Part shown: piece by piece, positions 36,410 through 45,618 of the stretch | Position numbering within the stretch: position 1 is the stretch's first letter | How the letters are laid out: each line of letters begins with the position of its first letter | NCBI GenBank assembly: GCA_022730285.1 | Contig: DZCQ01000005.1 | Span: 23,427-87,426 of the forward strand | Length of the DNA stretch: 64,000 bases | Direction: 5' to 3' | From: Flavobacterium psychrophilum | Lineage (GTDB): Bacteria; Bacteroidota; Bacteroidia; Flavobacteriales; Flavobacteriaceae | The notes under the pieces: generated by a model | Told to the model about the DNA's origin: nothing | The model's database searches: none | What the model saw: the letters and a program-made list of their open reading frames with translations, nothing else | Translations under genes and position numbers: made by a program

Positions 36410-37765
36410 TTATACTATCAAACTTTTTACTTCCTCAAAATTTAAGCCACCATAATTTCCAGAACTCATTAGTAATAAGGCAGAATTATCAAATTCTTGA
36501 CTAAATAGAAATGTTTTAAAATCTTGTGGATTGGTATAAATTATTAAATTTTCTTTGTTAAATGCCTGTGCAATTTGCTGGTAAGTAATCTCATCTAGTT
36601 GTTTTATTTTTACAGCATCTGGAGAGTAAAATACTATGGCAATATCAGCAGCATCTAATGCACCTTGGTATTCTTTTAAAAATGCAGCATTCAAGCTACT
36701 GTAAGTATGCAATTCTAAACAGGCAATTAATTTTCTGTCAGGATACTGATTTTTAACCGCTTTTGTAGTAGCAGCAACTTTGCTTGGGGAGTGAGCAAAA
36801 TCTTTGTAAGCAACTTTGTTGTTGCTTTCTGCAATTTTTTCTAGTCGTTTGCTTGCTCCTTTAAAACTTGCAATTGCTTCGTAAAAATCGACTTCATCAA
36901 CTCCCATATTTTGGCAAACCCATTTGGCTCCAGCCAGATTATTTAGGTTATGACCACCAAAAATTGCTATTGGCATATCTCCTTCGGGAGTTTCCAGTAG
37001 AGTAGTGCCATTTTCAACTTTATAATTTGGTGTTTTGTAGGCTATTTTCCGAATAGGATTTGTAGCATCTTCGGCAACTTTTTTTACAGTTTCGTCTTCT
37101 TCATTATATACTAAAATGCCCCCATTGATTATTTGCTTGACAAAAATTTCAAATTGTTCGACATAATTTTCGAAGGATGGAAACACATTAATATGGTCCC
37201 ATGCAATGCCAGAAAGTAAAGCGATATTAGGTTGGTATAAATGAAATTTTGGTCGTCTGTCTATTGGAGAGCTCAAATACTCATCGCCTTCTAGCACAAT
37301 AAAGTCGTTTGTTTCTGTAAGATGTACCATTGTGTCAAAACCTTCTAGTTGTGCACCAACCATATAATCTACATTAATATTGTGGTAATGCATTACATGC
37401 AAAATCATGGAGGTAATAGTGGTTTTTCCATGCGAGCCACCTATAACAACTCTCGTTTTATATTTAGATTGTTCATACAAAAATTCTGGATAGGAATATA
37501 TTTTCACTCCTAGTTCCTTCGCTTTTAGTAGTTCTGGATTGTCTGCTTTGGCATGCATTCCTACTATAATCGCCTCTATGTTTGGGGTAATTTTTTCTGG
37601 AAACCAACCTAAATATTCTGGAAGTAATCCTTTTTTTTCTAATCTAGATTTAGAAGGTTCAAAAATAGCATCGTCGCTACCAGTAACTATGTATCCTTTG
37701 TTGTGTAATGCTAATGCTAAATTGTGCATGGCTGCTCCGCCAATGGCTATAAAATGTGTTCTCAT
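36410..37765 (-). CDS. mpl: UDP-N-acetylmuramate:tripeptide ligase Mpl
   Basis: Joins recycled L-Ala-gamma-D-Glu-meso-DAP tripeptide to UDP-MurNAc in murein recycling. The 451-residue Mur-ligase has an N-terminal Rossmann-type domain (HFIAIGGAAMHNLALALHNKG), the ATP loop VVIGGSHGKTTITSM, AWDHINVFPSFENY and the C-terminal LELHTYSSLNAAFL. Presence of the ligase and an LD-carboxypeptidase (30288) suggests an active recycling path. The SWIM gene is 10 bases downstream. Confidence 0.93.
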   Translation of the reverse strand: MRTHFIAIGGAAMHNLALALHNKGYIVTGSDDAIFEPSKSRLEKKGLLPEYLGWFPEKITPNIEAIIVGMHAKADNPELLKAKELGVKIYSYPEFLYEQSKYKTRVVIGGSHGKTTITSMILHVMHYHNINVDYMVGAQLEGFDTMVHLTETNDFIVLEGDEYLSSPIDRRPKFHLYQPNIALLSGIAWDHINVFPSFENYVEQFEIFVKQIINGGILVYNEEDETVKKVAEDATNPIRKIAYKTPNYKVENGTTLLETPEGDMPIAIFGGHNLNNLAGAKWVCQNMGVDEVDFYEAIASFKGASKRLEKIAESNNKVAYKDFAHSPSKVAATTKAVKNQYPDRKLIACLELHTYSSLNAAFLKEYQGALDAADIAIVFYSPDAVKIKQLDEITYQQIAQAFNKENLIIYTNPQDFKTFLFSQEFDNSALLLMSSGNYGGLNFEEVKSLIV

Positions 37766-37806
37766 CTTTTTTAAATATTCAAAAATCTTTTTTGTATAAG
37801 TTGTTT

Positions 37807-38493
37807 CTAGCTTTCAAATTTTTCTTTCAAATTTTTTGCCTTTTCTTTGTCTTTTAGTTTGTTCCAATATAAATCGTATAGTTTTTGAAAGGTAGTCTTG
37901 GAATTTCCTAGTTCGTGTGCTTTAAGATAGTTTTGTTCTGCATTAGTATTTCTGTGATAATATTCTTCTATATATCCTTTGGCAAGATAGCCATCTATTG
38001 CCGAAATTACCATTATTTCTTGTGCATATTTTTTTGCTTTTGTTTGGCTACCGCCTACAATTCCGGGTAATTCTGTGTACAGTATAACTAGTGCCCATCT
38101 CGAATCCACATGCTTTTTGTCTAGTTTTGCAGCGGTTAAAAATGCTTTTTCTACTTCATCTACCATGGTTAAGGCCTTCCATTTAGAAATAGATTTTGAC
38201 TTCATACCTAATGCTCCACCATATTTATACCAATAATTTGCAGTATTAGGAAATTGTACTTTTAAATATTTATAATATTTGATTGCCTCGTCCCATTTTT
38301 TGGAATGACCAGCAATATCGCCTAAATATTCTACGGATTTGTAGCTATTTGGATTTTTTTTTAAATAACTTTCAAAAAGCACTTTTGCTTCGCTGTATTT
38401 TGCTTGATTGTATAATTTCTCAGCCTTTTCAAAATCGGTTTCTGCCATTGTATGGGTGCTTATTAGTAACAATAATAAAGTTAAAAATTTCAT
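37807..38493 (-). CDS. Tetratricopeptide-repeat protein, exported
   Basis: A 228-residue protein with a signal peptide (MKFLTLLLLLISTHTMAE) and at least three TPR-like helical hairpins: KAEKLYNQAKYSEAKVLF, KKWDEAIKYYKYLKVQFPN, and ALAAKLDKKHVDSRW-like. TPR domains bind partner proteins; a scaffold or secretion-related function in the periplasm is plausible but not shown. It lies 41 bases upstream of mpl's start codon direction, on the same strand. Confidence 0.7.
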   Translation of the reverse strand: MKFLTLLLLLISTHTMAETDFEKAEKLYNQAKYSEAKVLFESYLKKNPNSYKSVEYLGDIAGHSKKWDEAIKYYKYLKVQFPNTANYWYKYGGALGMKSKSISKWKALTMVDEVEKAFLTAAKLDKKHVDSRWALVILYTELPGIVGGSQTKAKKYAQEIMVISAIDGYLAKGYIEEYYHRNTNAEQNYLKAHELGNSKTTFQKLYDLYWNKLKDKEKAKNLKEKFES

Positions 38494-38664
38494 ACAGACC
38501 TAATTATTTTTCAAAAATAACGAAATGTAAGCAATTAATATCTATTAATTTCGGTTTTTACAACTAATTTAGAACAAATGCGGTTGCTGCATAATTTTTA
38601 TAAAAAAACAGAATTACCACATAAGAATAGTTTGAGTGTAATTTTTTGATGTAATTTATAAAAT

Positions 38665-38697
38665 AAAAAAACCGTCTCATTATTTGAGACGGTTTAA
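38665..38697 (-). terminator. Terminator after the S46 peptidase gene
   Basis: Arms AAACCGTCTCA (38669-38679) and TGAGACGGTTT (38685-38695) form an 11-pair perfect stem with a short AT loop. On the minus strand the stem is followed by a T-run (A-run at 38663-38670), just past the S46 stop at 38718. Confidence 0.85.
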
Positions 38698-38717
38698 TTC
38701 AGGTTATTCGCTAAATG

Positions 38718-40868
38718 TTATTTTGCAATAGTCATCTCATCTACTAAATGCTTTGCGTTAGAAAAATTTTCCATCACCCAAAGTATGTATCTAATATCTA
38801 CATTGATAGTTCTTTGCAAAACAGGATCAAAAATAACATCTCCTGCCATCGCTTCTATGTTTCCATCAAAAGCAAGACCTATTAATTCTCCCTTTCCGTT
38901 TAGTACTGGCGAACCGGAGTTTCCTCCTGTAATATCGTTATCGGTTAGAAAGTTTAGGTGGAGTGAGCCATCTTTGTCTGCATATCTTCCATAATCTTTA
39001 TTTTTTGCCATTTCTAACACACGTACAGGAAGATCAAATTCGGCATCTCCTTTTTTGTATTTTTGTATTTGACCATCTAGTGTTGTATAATAGTTTTTAA
39101 GAGCATCGTTGCGCTTGTCTGCTGGCAAACCTCTTACTTTTCCGTAGGTTAATCTTAACGTTGAGTTGGCATCAGGGTATTTAATAGTTGCAATATTAGA
39201 CTCTCTTAGTCCTTCTACTAATAAACGAAAAGAGGCTCCAAAATCGTTTTGAGCTTTAGTTATAGCATCAGATTTGGATAAAAAATGATTTGTTAAATTA
39301 GAAGACAGTAAGAATAATGGGTCGTTTACTACTTGTTCTTGATTTGGGTTTAGTAAAAAAGCATCTATTTTCACTTTTGAGGTAAGTATGCTGACATCAA
39401 AAGCATCGTTTACATATTTGGTAAAATCGTTGTTGTTTTCTTTGGCAATTTTTTCAACTAGCGAGGCAATTGGATAGTCTTTTGTTTTAGTAACATAAAG
39501 TTGCAGTTCGGCAGCAAGAATATCTTTTTCGGCAGGAATGTATATTTCTTTATACATTTCGTTAGTTAGATGTTTAATTTCGTTAGCAAGTTCTACTCTT
39601 TCTGTTGGGTCTGCTTTGCTGTAATTTTCTAATTTTTTTCCAAGAGTTCTAGAAATTGTTCCAAATGCCGAACCTCTAAATAGCTGTTGCAGATAGTTAT
39701 CATGTTGGGCTTTTTGGTTTGTTAAACTGTAAAAATTATTAATGGTAACTACTACATTTCCGTATTTTGCTTTGTTTTCTGCTTTGTTTGCCCAGTTATT
39801 AAATTTTGTTTCCTGTGTGGCTTTGGATTTTGCAGTTTGAAATTTGGTTAAAGCATCTATCATTCCTTGTCTATTTTTCCAATAGTTTGCAATTCCTGCA
39901 TATTTAGATGCATATATAAGGTTTAATGCTTCGCTTTGATTCATGTACTTTTTCATGTTGTCCATTGCAACCTTAGAGCCTTCTACCCAAGCAGGATAGG
40001 CATATTTTACATTTTGTTCTATTCCACCTGCTGGCATCCATCTGTTTGTTCTTCCAGGATATCCTAAAATCATGGCATAATCTCCTTCTTTTACACCATT
40101 TAGATTGATAGGTAAGTAGTGTTTAGGTTGTAATGGAACGTTGTTTTCAGAATATTCGGCGGGATTTCCATTCGCATCTGCATATACTCTAAACATAGAG
40201 AAATCGGCAGTGTGTCGTGGCCATTCCCAGTTGTCTGTGTCTCCACCAAATTTTCCTAAACTTTCTGGTGGTGTGCCTACTAATCGTACATCTTTGTAGT
40301 CTTGGTACACAAAATAGTAATATTCATTTCCTTGAAAAAATGGACGTACCGAAACGGTATATTTTCCACCTTCGTTATTTTCTTTTTGGATAATGGCAAT
40401 TTCTTTGTTAATAGTAGCTTCTCTTTCTAGTTCGGTCATGGCAGTGTTTACTTTAGAAAGTATTCTTTTAGAAACATCGTCCATACGCACAAAAAAGCGA
40501 ACGTAAAGGCTAGATGGTTTCTTCTCTGCTTTTCTATTTTCAGCCCAGTAACCATCTTTCAGCAAGTTGTTTTCTGCGGAAGATAGTTCTGCTACGGCAT
40601 CATACCCGCAGTGATGATTGGTTAAAACCAATCCATCTTTCGAGATTATTTCGGCTGTACATCCTCCATTAAATTGTACAATTGCATCTTTTAAACTGTG
40701 ATTATTTATGCTATAAATTTCTTCGCTGGTTAATTGTAACCCCATTTTTTGCATATCACGATGGTTTAACCGTTCTATGAACATTAAAAACCACATTCCT
40801 TCATCTGCTTTTACGCTAGACGGAATTAGTAAAAGAGCTGTAATAAATGATAAAATTATCTTTTTCAT
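38718..40868 (-). CDS. S46 dipeptidyl peptidase, DPP7-like
   Basis: An exported dipeptidyl peptidase of 716 residues with an N-terminal signal peptide (MKKIILSFITALLLIPSSVKA). The chymotrypsin-fold triad is visible: LTNHHCGYDAV (His85), RHTADFSMFRV (Asp222) and TGGNSGSPV (Ser651). Eighteen residues after that Ser is Gly669 (LAFDGNIEAM), the position where DPP7 has Gly and DPP11 has Arg; by inference the enzyme prefers hydrophobic P1 residues, not acidic ones. It cleaves dipeptides from peptide N-termini in the periplasm. A terminator follows downstream. Confidence 0.92.
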   Translation of the reverse strand: MKKIILSFITALLLIPSSVKADEGMWFLMFIERLNHRDMQKMGLQLTSEEIYSINNHSLKDAIVQFNGGCTAEIISKDGLVLTNHHCGYDAVAELSSAENNLLKDGYWAENRKAEKKPSSLYVRFFVRMDDVSKRILSKVNTAMTELEREATINKEIAIIQKENNEGGKYTVSVRPFFQGNEYYYFVYQDYKDVRLVGTPPESLGKFGGDTDNWEWPRHTADFSMFRVYADANGNPAEYSENNVPLQPKHYLPINLNGVKEGDYAMILGYPGRTNRWMPAGGIEQNVKYAYPAWVEGSKVAMDNMKKYMNQSEALNLIYASKYAGIANYWKNRQGMIDALTKFQTAKSKATQETKFNNWANKAENKAKYGNVVVTINNFYSLTNQKAQHDNYLQQLFRGSAFGTISRTLGKKLENYSKADPTERVELANEIKHLTNEMYKEIYIPAEKDILAAELQLYVTKTKDYPIASLVEKIAKENNNDFTKYVNDAFDVSILTSKVKIDAFLLNPNQEQVVNDPLFLLSSNLTNHFLSKSDAITKAQNDFGASFRLLVEGLRESNIATIKYPDANSTLRLTYGKVRGLPADKRNDALKNYYTTLDGQIQKYKKGDAEFDLPVRVLEMAKNKDYGRYADKDGSLHLNFLTDNDITGGNSGSPVLNGKGELIGLAFDGNIEAMAGDVIFDPVLQRTINVDIRYILWVMENFSNAKHLVDEMTIAK

Positions 40869-40979
40869 AGTTATTTTTAAATTTTGTAATTGCGAATTTA
40901 GGCTATTTTTGAGATTAATTTTAAATTATAGATAAATAAAAGTGTATTTGTGGTTAAAATTTAACATTTTTAATTTTTT

Positions 40980-41758
40980 CTAATTCCTAGACTGGACTAT
41001 TTCTTGGTAAGCTCCGTTCCAAAGTGTTATTCTTTTTTGTAGAGATTCCGGAATATATTGTGTTGCTTCGTCCCAAAATTTTTGGTTTTCTCCACAAAGA
41101 GAATTAGTCATTCTATTGCTAAATGGCTGTGATAATCTCCATCTACCTCGGTATGGCATTCTAAATAGTATTTAAAAATAGATAAATTGTTAGGTATTTT
41201 GCTATATATATCGTTCACAATGGCAATAAACATATTTGGTATTAAATCTTCTCGGCCAAAAGTAAATATTGCCGATTGCAAGTATGACTTGTGCGTTTTT
41301 ATTGTTTGAAATGTAAAATTCACAAATTCTTGTGCTTCTTTTGGGGTGTTCGAAATTTCAAAAGCCTTTTGTAAATTGTTTGTTTCTTGCAATGTTTTTA
41401 CAAATGTTTCTATCGGAATGGTGTTTGCACCACATTGTTTCATGGCATCTACATATATTTCGAAATGACTTTTTCGTATTCCGTCCAAATCTACATCTGA
41501 TTCTTCTCCTAAAACAATCTCGTTAATTAGATATCTATTATTCGCATCTTTTGTAGGAAACCAATGAACGGAAGTACAGGTTAAATTGTTTTGTAAACTT
41601 TTAAGTAACGACATAAAATCCCATACAGCATAAATATGGTGTTTCATAAAAATTTGTACATCTTACAAGGTGTGTATAGCACCGTACAAAGGGTGGTTTA
41701 TTATTTGTTCAATTAATGGACGGGAGGATTCTTGGATTTTTGTAATTTGGCTATTCAT
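40980..41758 (-). pseudogene. Broken DUF3050 gene (nonsense codon and frameshift)
   Basis: Read on the minus strand, an ATG at 41758 opens MNSQITKIQESSRPLIEQII, typical of a DUF3050 N-terminus, then codon 32 is TAA (plus-strand 41663-41665) right before DVQIFMKHHIYAVWDFM. The frame continues to HLAIE, where TGA (41108-41110) ends it. One base over, a frame from ATG at 41111 gives 43 residues MTNSLCGENQKFWDEATQYI and so on to a stop at 40980-40982, matching the family's C-terminus. So two separate lesions split a gene of about 260 codons. The longest intact part is 41108-41647 (179 aa) and might still be made from Met38. Confidence 0.85.
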
Positions 41759-41762
41759 TGGT

Positions 41763-42569
41763 TTATTTTAAATTTGTGGGAATCACACATACTGGAATAG
41801 GATTCATTTTATGTTGGTTGCTAGCATTTAATTTTTTATAAATTCCAAGCACCTTTTTTTCTCGTTCAGTATAATTAGAAATATCGCTTTCATATTCTTT
41901 TGCTTGCATTGCCCATTCTAATTCGGAGTAAGTTGCTCCTAATTGTGCTTCGTCTGTTTTATCATCACCAAACAATCCGTCAGATGGAGCTGCAATTTGT
42001 ATCGAATGGACTATGTTTAAAAATTTTGCCAATTCTCGAACTTCCGTTTTAGTTAAATCTGCAATTGGACTTAAATCAACGCCACCATCTCCGTATTTTG
42101 TAAAAAAGCCAACACCAAAATCCTCAATTTTATTACCCGTTCCCGCCACTAGTAATCCCTGAATTCCTGCCAAATAATACAAGCTAGTCATTCGTAATCT
42201 TGCTCTAGAATTAGCTAAGGATAGTTGGTGTTTTTTATCAGTAGTAGCCACTGGTACAACTTGTTTAAAAGTTTCAAAAACGGGTGTCAAGTCCACTTCT
42301 GTTTTCTGGATATTGGAATATTTTTTTTCTAACCAATCAATGTGTTCTTTAGCTCTATTAACATGGCTAGAAGCCTGATGTATAGGCATTTCTACACAAA
42401 GTGTTTGTAACCCAGTTTGTGCACACAACGTGGAGGTAACTGCCGAGTCTATCCCGCCAGAAATCCCTACAACAAAGCCATTGGTGTTTGCTTTTTTTGC
42501 ATAATCAAGAAGCCAATTTACAATGTAGGTGTTAATTTTTTCATAATTTAAGAAGCTATTTTCTGCCAT
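41763..42569 (-). CDS. nadE: NAD+ synthetase, ammonia-dependent
   Basis: Amidates nicotinate adenine dinucleotide to NAD+, the last step of NAD synthesis. The 268-residue protein has the ATP-pyrophosphatase signature VVGISGGIDSAVTSTLCA (SGGIDS at 37-42), then ANSRARLRMTSLYYLA and GTGNKIEDFGVGFFTKYGDGGVDL-type NaAD site. No glutaminase domain is present, so it uses ammonia. I chose the ATG at 42569, with a TATTTTTG promoter 35 bases upstream, rather than 42641. It lies just downstream of the DUF3050 remnant's 5' end (4 bases before its ATG). Confidence 0.95.
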   Translation of the reverse strand: MAENSFLNYEKINTYIVNWLLDYAKKANTNGFVVGISGGIDSAVTSTLCAQTGLQTLCVEMPIHQASSHVNRAKEHIDWLEKKYSNIQKTEVDLTPVFETFKQVVPVATTDKKHQLSLANSRARLRMTSLYYLAGIQGLLVAGTGNKIEDFGVGFFTKYGDGGVDLSPIADLTKTEVRELAKFLNIVHSIQIAAPSDGLFGDDKTDEAQLGATYSELEWAMQAKEYESDISNYTEREKKVLGIYKKLNASNQHKMNPIPVCVIPTNLK

Positions 42570-42604
42570 GAGTCGTATTATTTTTAAAAACGAATGTATA
42601 TTTG

Positions 42605-42612
42605 CAAAAATA
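42605..42612 (-). promoter_or_regulatory. -7 promoter element for nadE (TATTTTTG on minus strand)
   Basis: Exact TAnnTTTG match on the minus strand, 35 bases before the nadE ATG at 42569. It lies inside the alternative longer reading frame, which argues for the shorter start. No standard -33 TTG. Confidence 0.55.
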
Positions 42613-42744
42613 ATAAATAAATTAGCACTATTGTTATTCAAATAATTTTTTAGAAGCTATTTCCTGCTGTTTGCTAAATCTTTTGTTTTTTAAAGAAAAA
42701 AACCAAAAGGATATCGCTTCCATCAGGGCTAAAAACACAATTTT

Positions 42745-43698
42745 ATGACCAGATTCTTAACTGTACTTACCTTGATACTTTTATTTTCGTGTTCTAAAAA
42801 AACAAAAGAACAAGAAAAAATAGAACAAATACCAGTTACTATTAATGTTGCTAGATTTGACAAAGATTTTTTTGAAACCTCCCCATCTAATTTAGCAAGC
42901 CTTAAAAAAAAGTATCCCTCTTTTTTTCCTGCCAATACACCAGACAATGTTTGGATAGAAAAGATGACCAATCCACAATGGCGGGAACTCTATGCCGAAG
43001 TAGAAAAAAAATACAGCAGTTTTGATACACAAAAAAAAGAAATAGAAACGCTTTTTAAACACATAAAATATTATTTTCCTAAAACAAAGATACCTAAAGT
43101 AGTTACCTTAATTTACGACATGGATGCTAACTACAAAACAATATATGCGGATAGTTTAGTGCTTATATCCTTAGAGATGTATTTGGGTAAAAAACACAGA
43201 TTTTACGAATATCCAGAATACGAAAAAGCAAATTTTGAACCCTCTCAAATACTACCAGATATTGTACAAGATTTTTCTGTAAGAAAAGTAAAGCCACCAG
43301 TAGAAAAAAATTTTCTATCCTACATGATTTATGCTGGAAAACAAATGTACTTAAAAGACATTCTGTTGCCAGAATATACCGATGAGGTTAAAATAGGATA
43401 TACATCAAAACAACTAGAATGGTGTGACGCACACGATGTAGATATTTGGCGTTATTTTGTAGATAACAATTTGCTGTATAGTACAAATACAAAATTGCTT
43501 CAAAACTTTATTGCCCCAGCACCTTTTTCTAAATTTGGTATGATAAATGATAGCGAATCTCCAGGCAGGACAGGTGTGTGGATGGGTTGGCAAATAGTGC
43601 GTGCATATATGCAAAATACAAATGCTACATTGCAACAAATGCTACTATCAGACGCAAATGATATTTTTAAATATTCAAAATATAAGCCAACAAAATAA
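42745..43698 (+). CDS. gldB: Gliding-motility lipoprotein GldB
   Basis: A 317-residue lipoprotein required for gliding motility in Flavobacterium johnsoniae. The signal peptide MTRFLTVLTLILLFSCSKK has a lipobox Cys at residue 16. The mature chain has features I recognise from GldB: ARFDKDFFETSPSNL, KKYPSFFPANTP, NNLLYSTNTKLLQNFIAPAPFSKFG and SPGRTGVWMGWQIVRAYM. gldC follows 10 bases downstream, the canonical gldB-gldC order. Confidence 0.93.
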   Translation: MTRFLTVLTLILLFSCSKKTKEQEKIEQIPVTINVARFDKDFFETSPSNLASLKKKYPSFFPANTPDNVWIEKMTNPQWRELYAEVEKKYSSFDTQKKEIETLFKHIKYYFPKTKIPKVVTLIYDMDANYKTIYADSLVLISLEMYLGKKHRFYEYPEYEKANFEPSQILPDIVQDFSVRKVKPPVEKNFLSYMIYAGKQMYLKDILLPEYTDEVKIGYTSKQLEWCDAHDVDIWRYFVDNNLLYSTNTKLLQNFIAPAPFSKFGMINDSESPGRTGVWMGWQIVRAYMQNTNATLQQMLLSDANDIFKYSKYKPTK

Positions 43699-43708
43699 AC
43701 AGAACACT

Positions 43709-44029
43709 ATGAACTCAGAAATTAAATTTAACATTCTACTAGACGAAAATCGTGTGCCAGAGAAAATGCATTGGTCTGCACAAGATGGTGGTGTAGAAAA
43801 GGAAGATACAAAAGCAATTTTACTATCTGTTTGGGATAGTAAAATACAGGAAACAATGCGTATAGATTTATGGACAAAAGAAATGCCAGTTGATGAAATG
43901 AAAGTATTTTTTCATCAAACCTTAATTAGTATGTCAGATACTTACCTTAAAGCAACAGGGGACGAAAAAATGACGGATACCATGAAAGATTTTTGTGATT
44001 ATTTTGCCGAAAAATTAAACTTAAAGTAA
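43709..44029 (+). CDS. gldC: Gliding-motility protein GldC
   Basis: A 106-residue soluble protein of the flavobacterial gliding apparatus. It has the conserved features NSEIKFNILLDENRVPEKMHWSAQDGG, LLSVWDSKIQETMRIDLWTKEMPVDEMK and YFAEKLNLK. I chose the ATG at 43709, 10 bases after gldB stops; the longer frame from 43601 lies inside gldB. It converges with engB, with a 148-base gap between them holding no clear stem-loop. Confidence 0.92.
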   Translation: MNSEIKFNILLDENRVPEKMHWSAQDGGVEKEDTKAILLSVWDSKIQETMRIDLWTKEMPVDEMKVFFHQTLISMSDTYLKATGDEKMTDTMKDFCDYFAEKLNLK

Positions 44030-44177
44030 TCTAAGTACGTTAAACAGAATAATGTCGTATTTTTTCAAATTTAACAATCTACATTTTTGATGATAATTAG
44101 ATTAGAATTTTCTAAATATGTCTTATCACCACCTATATGACTTTTGACTTTTACGATATTCAACCTTTTCGACTTAC

Positions 44178-44801
44178 TTAAACGTCAAATTTGTTCTGAT
44201 TATATATTTGTTCGTTAATTTCCAATATGTAATTTAGTAATTCTTCCTTCCCAGTGCCTTCACTGGCAGAGGTTACAAAATAAGGAGGCATTTCTTCCCA
44301 GTTGTTAGCAAGTAGTGCTTTGCGATAACTACTAATATGTTGTGCAACTTTTCCACGACTTATTTTGTCTGCTTTTGTAAAAATAATACAAAATGGAAGT
44401 TCTATTTCTCCTAAGTAAGTTATAAATTCAAGGTCTATTTTTTGGGCTTCGTGTCTAATATCTATTAATACAAAACCACAAACTAATTGCTCTCTTTTTT
44501 CAAAATAATCTGTAATGAATTGCTGAAAAACTTCTTTCGTTTTTTTAGAAACTCGAGCATAACCATATCCAGGCAAATCTACCAAAAACCAATTGTTATT
44601 TATTTTAAAATGATTAATTAACTGTGTTTTCCCTGGTTTCCCAGACGTTTTCGCTAAACCTTTGTGACCAGTAAGCATATTTATAAGCGAAGATTTACCT
44701 ACGTTAGAACGGCCAATAAAGGCATATTCTGGGAGGCGTTCTGTAGGGCAATTGCTAACCACAGAGTTACTTATAATAAATTCGGCAGCATTAATTTTCA
44801 T
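44178..44801 (-). CDS. engB: Ribosome-assembly GTPase EngB/YihA
   Basis: A GTPase required for 50S ribosome assembly in many bacteria (YsxC/YihA/EngB). G-motifs in the 207 residues: G1 GRSNVGKSSL (30-39), G2 region LAKTSGKPGKTQLINHF, G3 VDLPGYGYARVSK, G4 FTKADKISR and G5 VTSASEGTGK. It is transcribed away from an alpha/beta hydrolase upstream, in the same direction, 49 bases apart, and converges with gldC. In Flavobacterium this gene is likewise found near gldBC. Confidence 0.95.
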   Translation of the reverse strand: MKINAAEFIISNSVVSNCPTERLPEYAFIGRSNVGKSSLINMLTGHKGLAKTSGKPGKTQLINHFKINNNWFLVDLPGYGYARVSKKTKEVFQQFITDYFEKREQLVCGFVLIDIRHEAQKIDLEFITYLGEIELPFCIIFTKADKISRGKVAQHISSYRKALLANNWEEMPPYFVTSASEGTGKEELLNYILEINEQIYNQNKFDV

Positions 44802-44850
44802 CTAAAAATTGTAATATTACATTTTGATTATACAAAGTAGGAAATTATTT

Positions 44851-45618
44851 TTAATGTTCTGCTTTGGTTGTAAGCCATTCCTCTAGCAATTTGTTGAATT
44901 GTTCTGGGTGTTCCATCATTGCGGCATGCCCACACTCTTCAATCCAGTACAAAGTAGAATTTGGTAGGAGTTTATGAAATTCTTCCGCAACATCTGGGGG
45001 CGTTACCATATCATTTCTCCCCCAAATAATACCAGTGGGCACATGCATTTTAGGTAAATCTTTAGCCATGTTATGTCGGATAGCACTTTTGGCAATTGTA
45101 AGGGTTTTTATCAATTTAATTCGGTCGTTTACTGTAGCATATACCTCATCTACAATTTCTTTGGTTGCTATTGCAGGATTATAAAACACACCTTCTGCTT
45201 TCTTTTTAATATATTCATAATCACCACGTTTTGGATAGCTGTCTCCCATTGCACTTTCATACAAACCAGAACTCCCAGTAATCACTAAACCAGAAACTCT
45301 CTCTGGATACATTTTGGTAAAATACAGTGCGATATGTCCTCCTAAAGAGTTTCCCACTAGAATAACTCGTTCAAATTCCTTAAATGTGATGAAATCTTTT
45401 ACGTATTTTGAGAAAGCTTTTACATTTGTTTTTAAGATATTTTGAGTGTACAATGGTAATTGTGGGATAACTACCTTGTACCCTCTGGAAGGAAAGTAAG
45501 CTGCTAGTGCATCAAAATTACTAAGTCCTCCCATTAATCCATGAAGAATAATGATTGGTGTGCCTTCTCCCGCTTCAAAATATTCGTATCTACCTTCTTT
45601 TTTTAAATTGTCCACCAA
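44851..45618 (-). CDS. Alpha/beta hydrolase
   Basis: A 255-residue hydrolase with oxyanion loop IIILHGLMGGLSNFDAL, nucleophile elbow LVGNSLGGHIALYF and acid-His segments GIIWGRNDMVTPPDVA and EECGHAAMMEHPEQF. The family includes C-C hydrolases and esterases of aromatic breakdown; the substrate is not known. The start must be TTG (45618) or the GTG next to it, since no ATG lies ahead and the next Met would remove the oxyanion loop. A TATATTTG promoter lies upstream on the minus strand. Confidence 0.82.
   Translation of the reverse strand: MVDNLKKEGRYEYFEAGEGTPIIILHGLMGGLSNFDALAAYFPSRGYKVVIPQLPLYTQNILKTNVKAFSKYVKDFITFKEFERVILVGNSLGGHIALYFTKMYPERVSGLVITGSSGLYESAMGDSYPKRGDYEYIKKKAEGVFYNPAIATKEIVDEVYATVNDRIKLIKTLTIAKSAIRHNMAKDLPKMHVPTGIIWGRNDMVTPPDVAEEFHKLLPNSTLYWIEECGHAAMMEHPEQFNKLLEEWLTTKAEH

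Noticed and set aside
42570-42641. Longer NadE start
   Set aside because: The extra 24 residues are hydrophobic and unlike NadE, and the promoter element falls inside them.
43601-43708. Upstream extension of the gldC frame
   Set aside because: It lies inside gldB and encodes sequence unlike GldC; the ATG at 43709 is 10 bases after the gldB stop.
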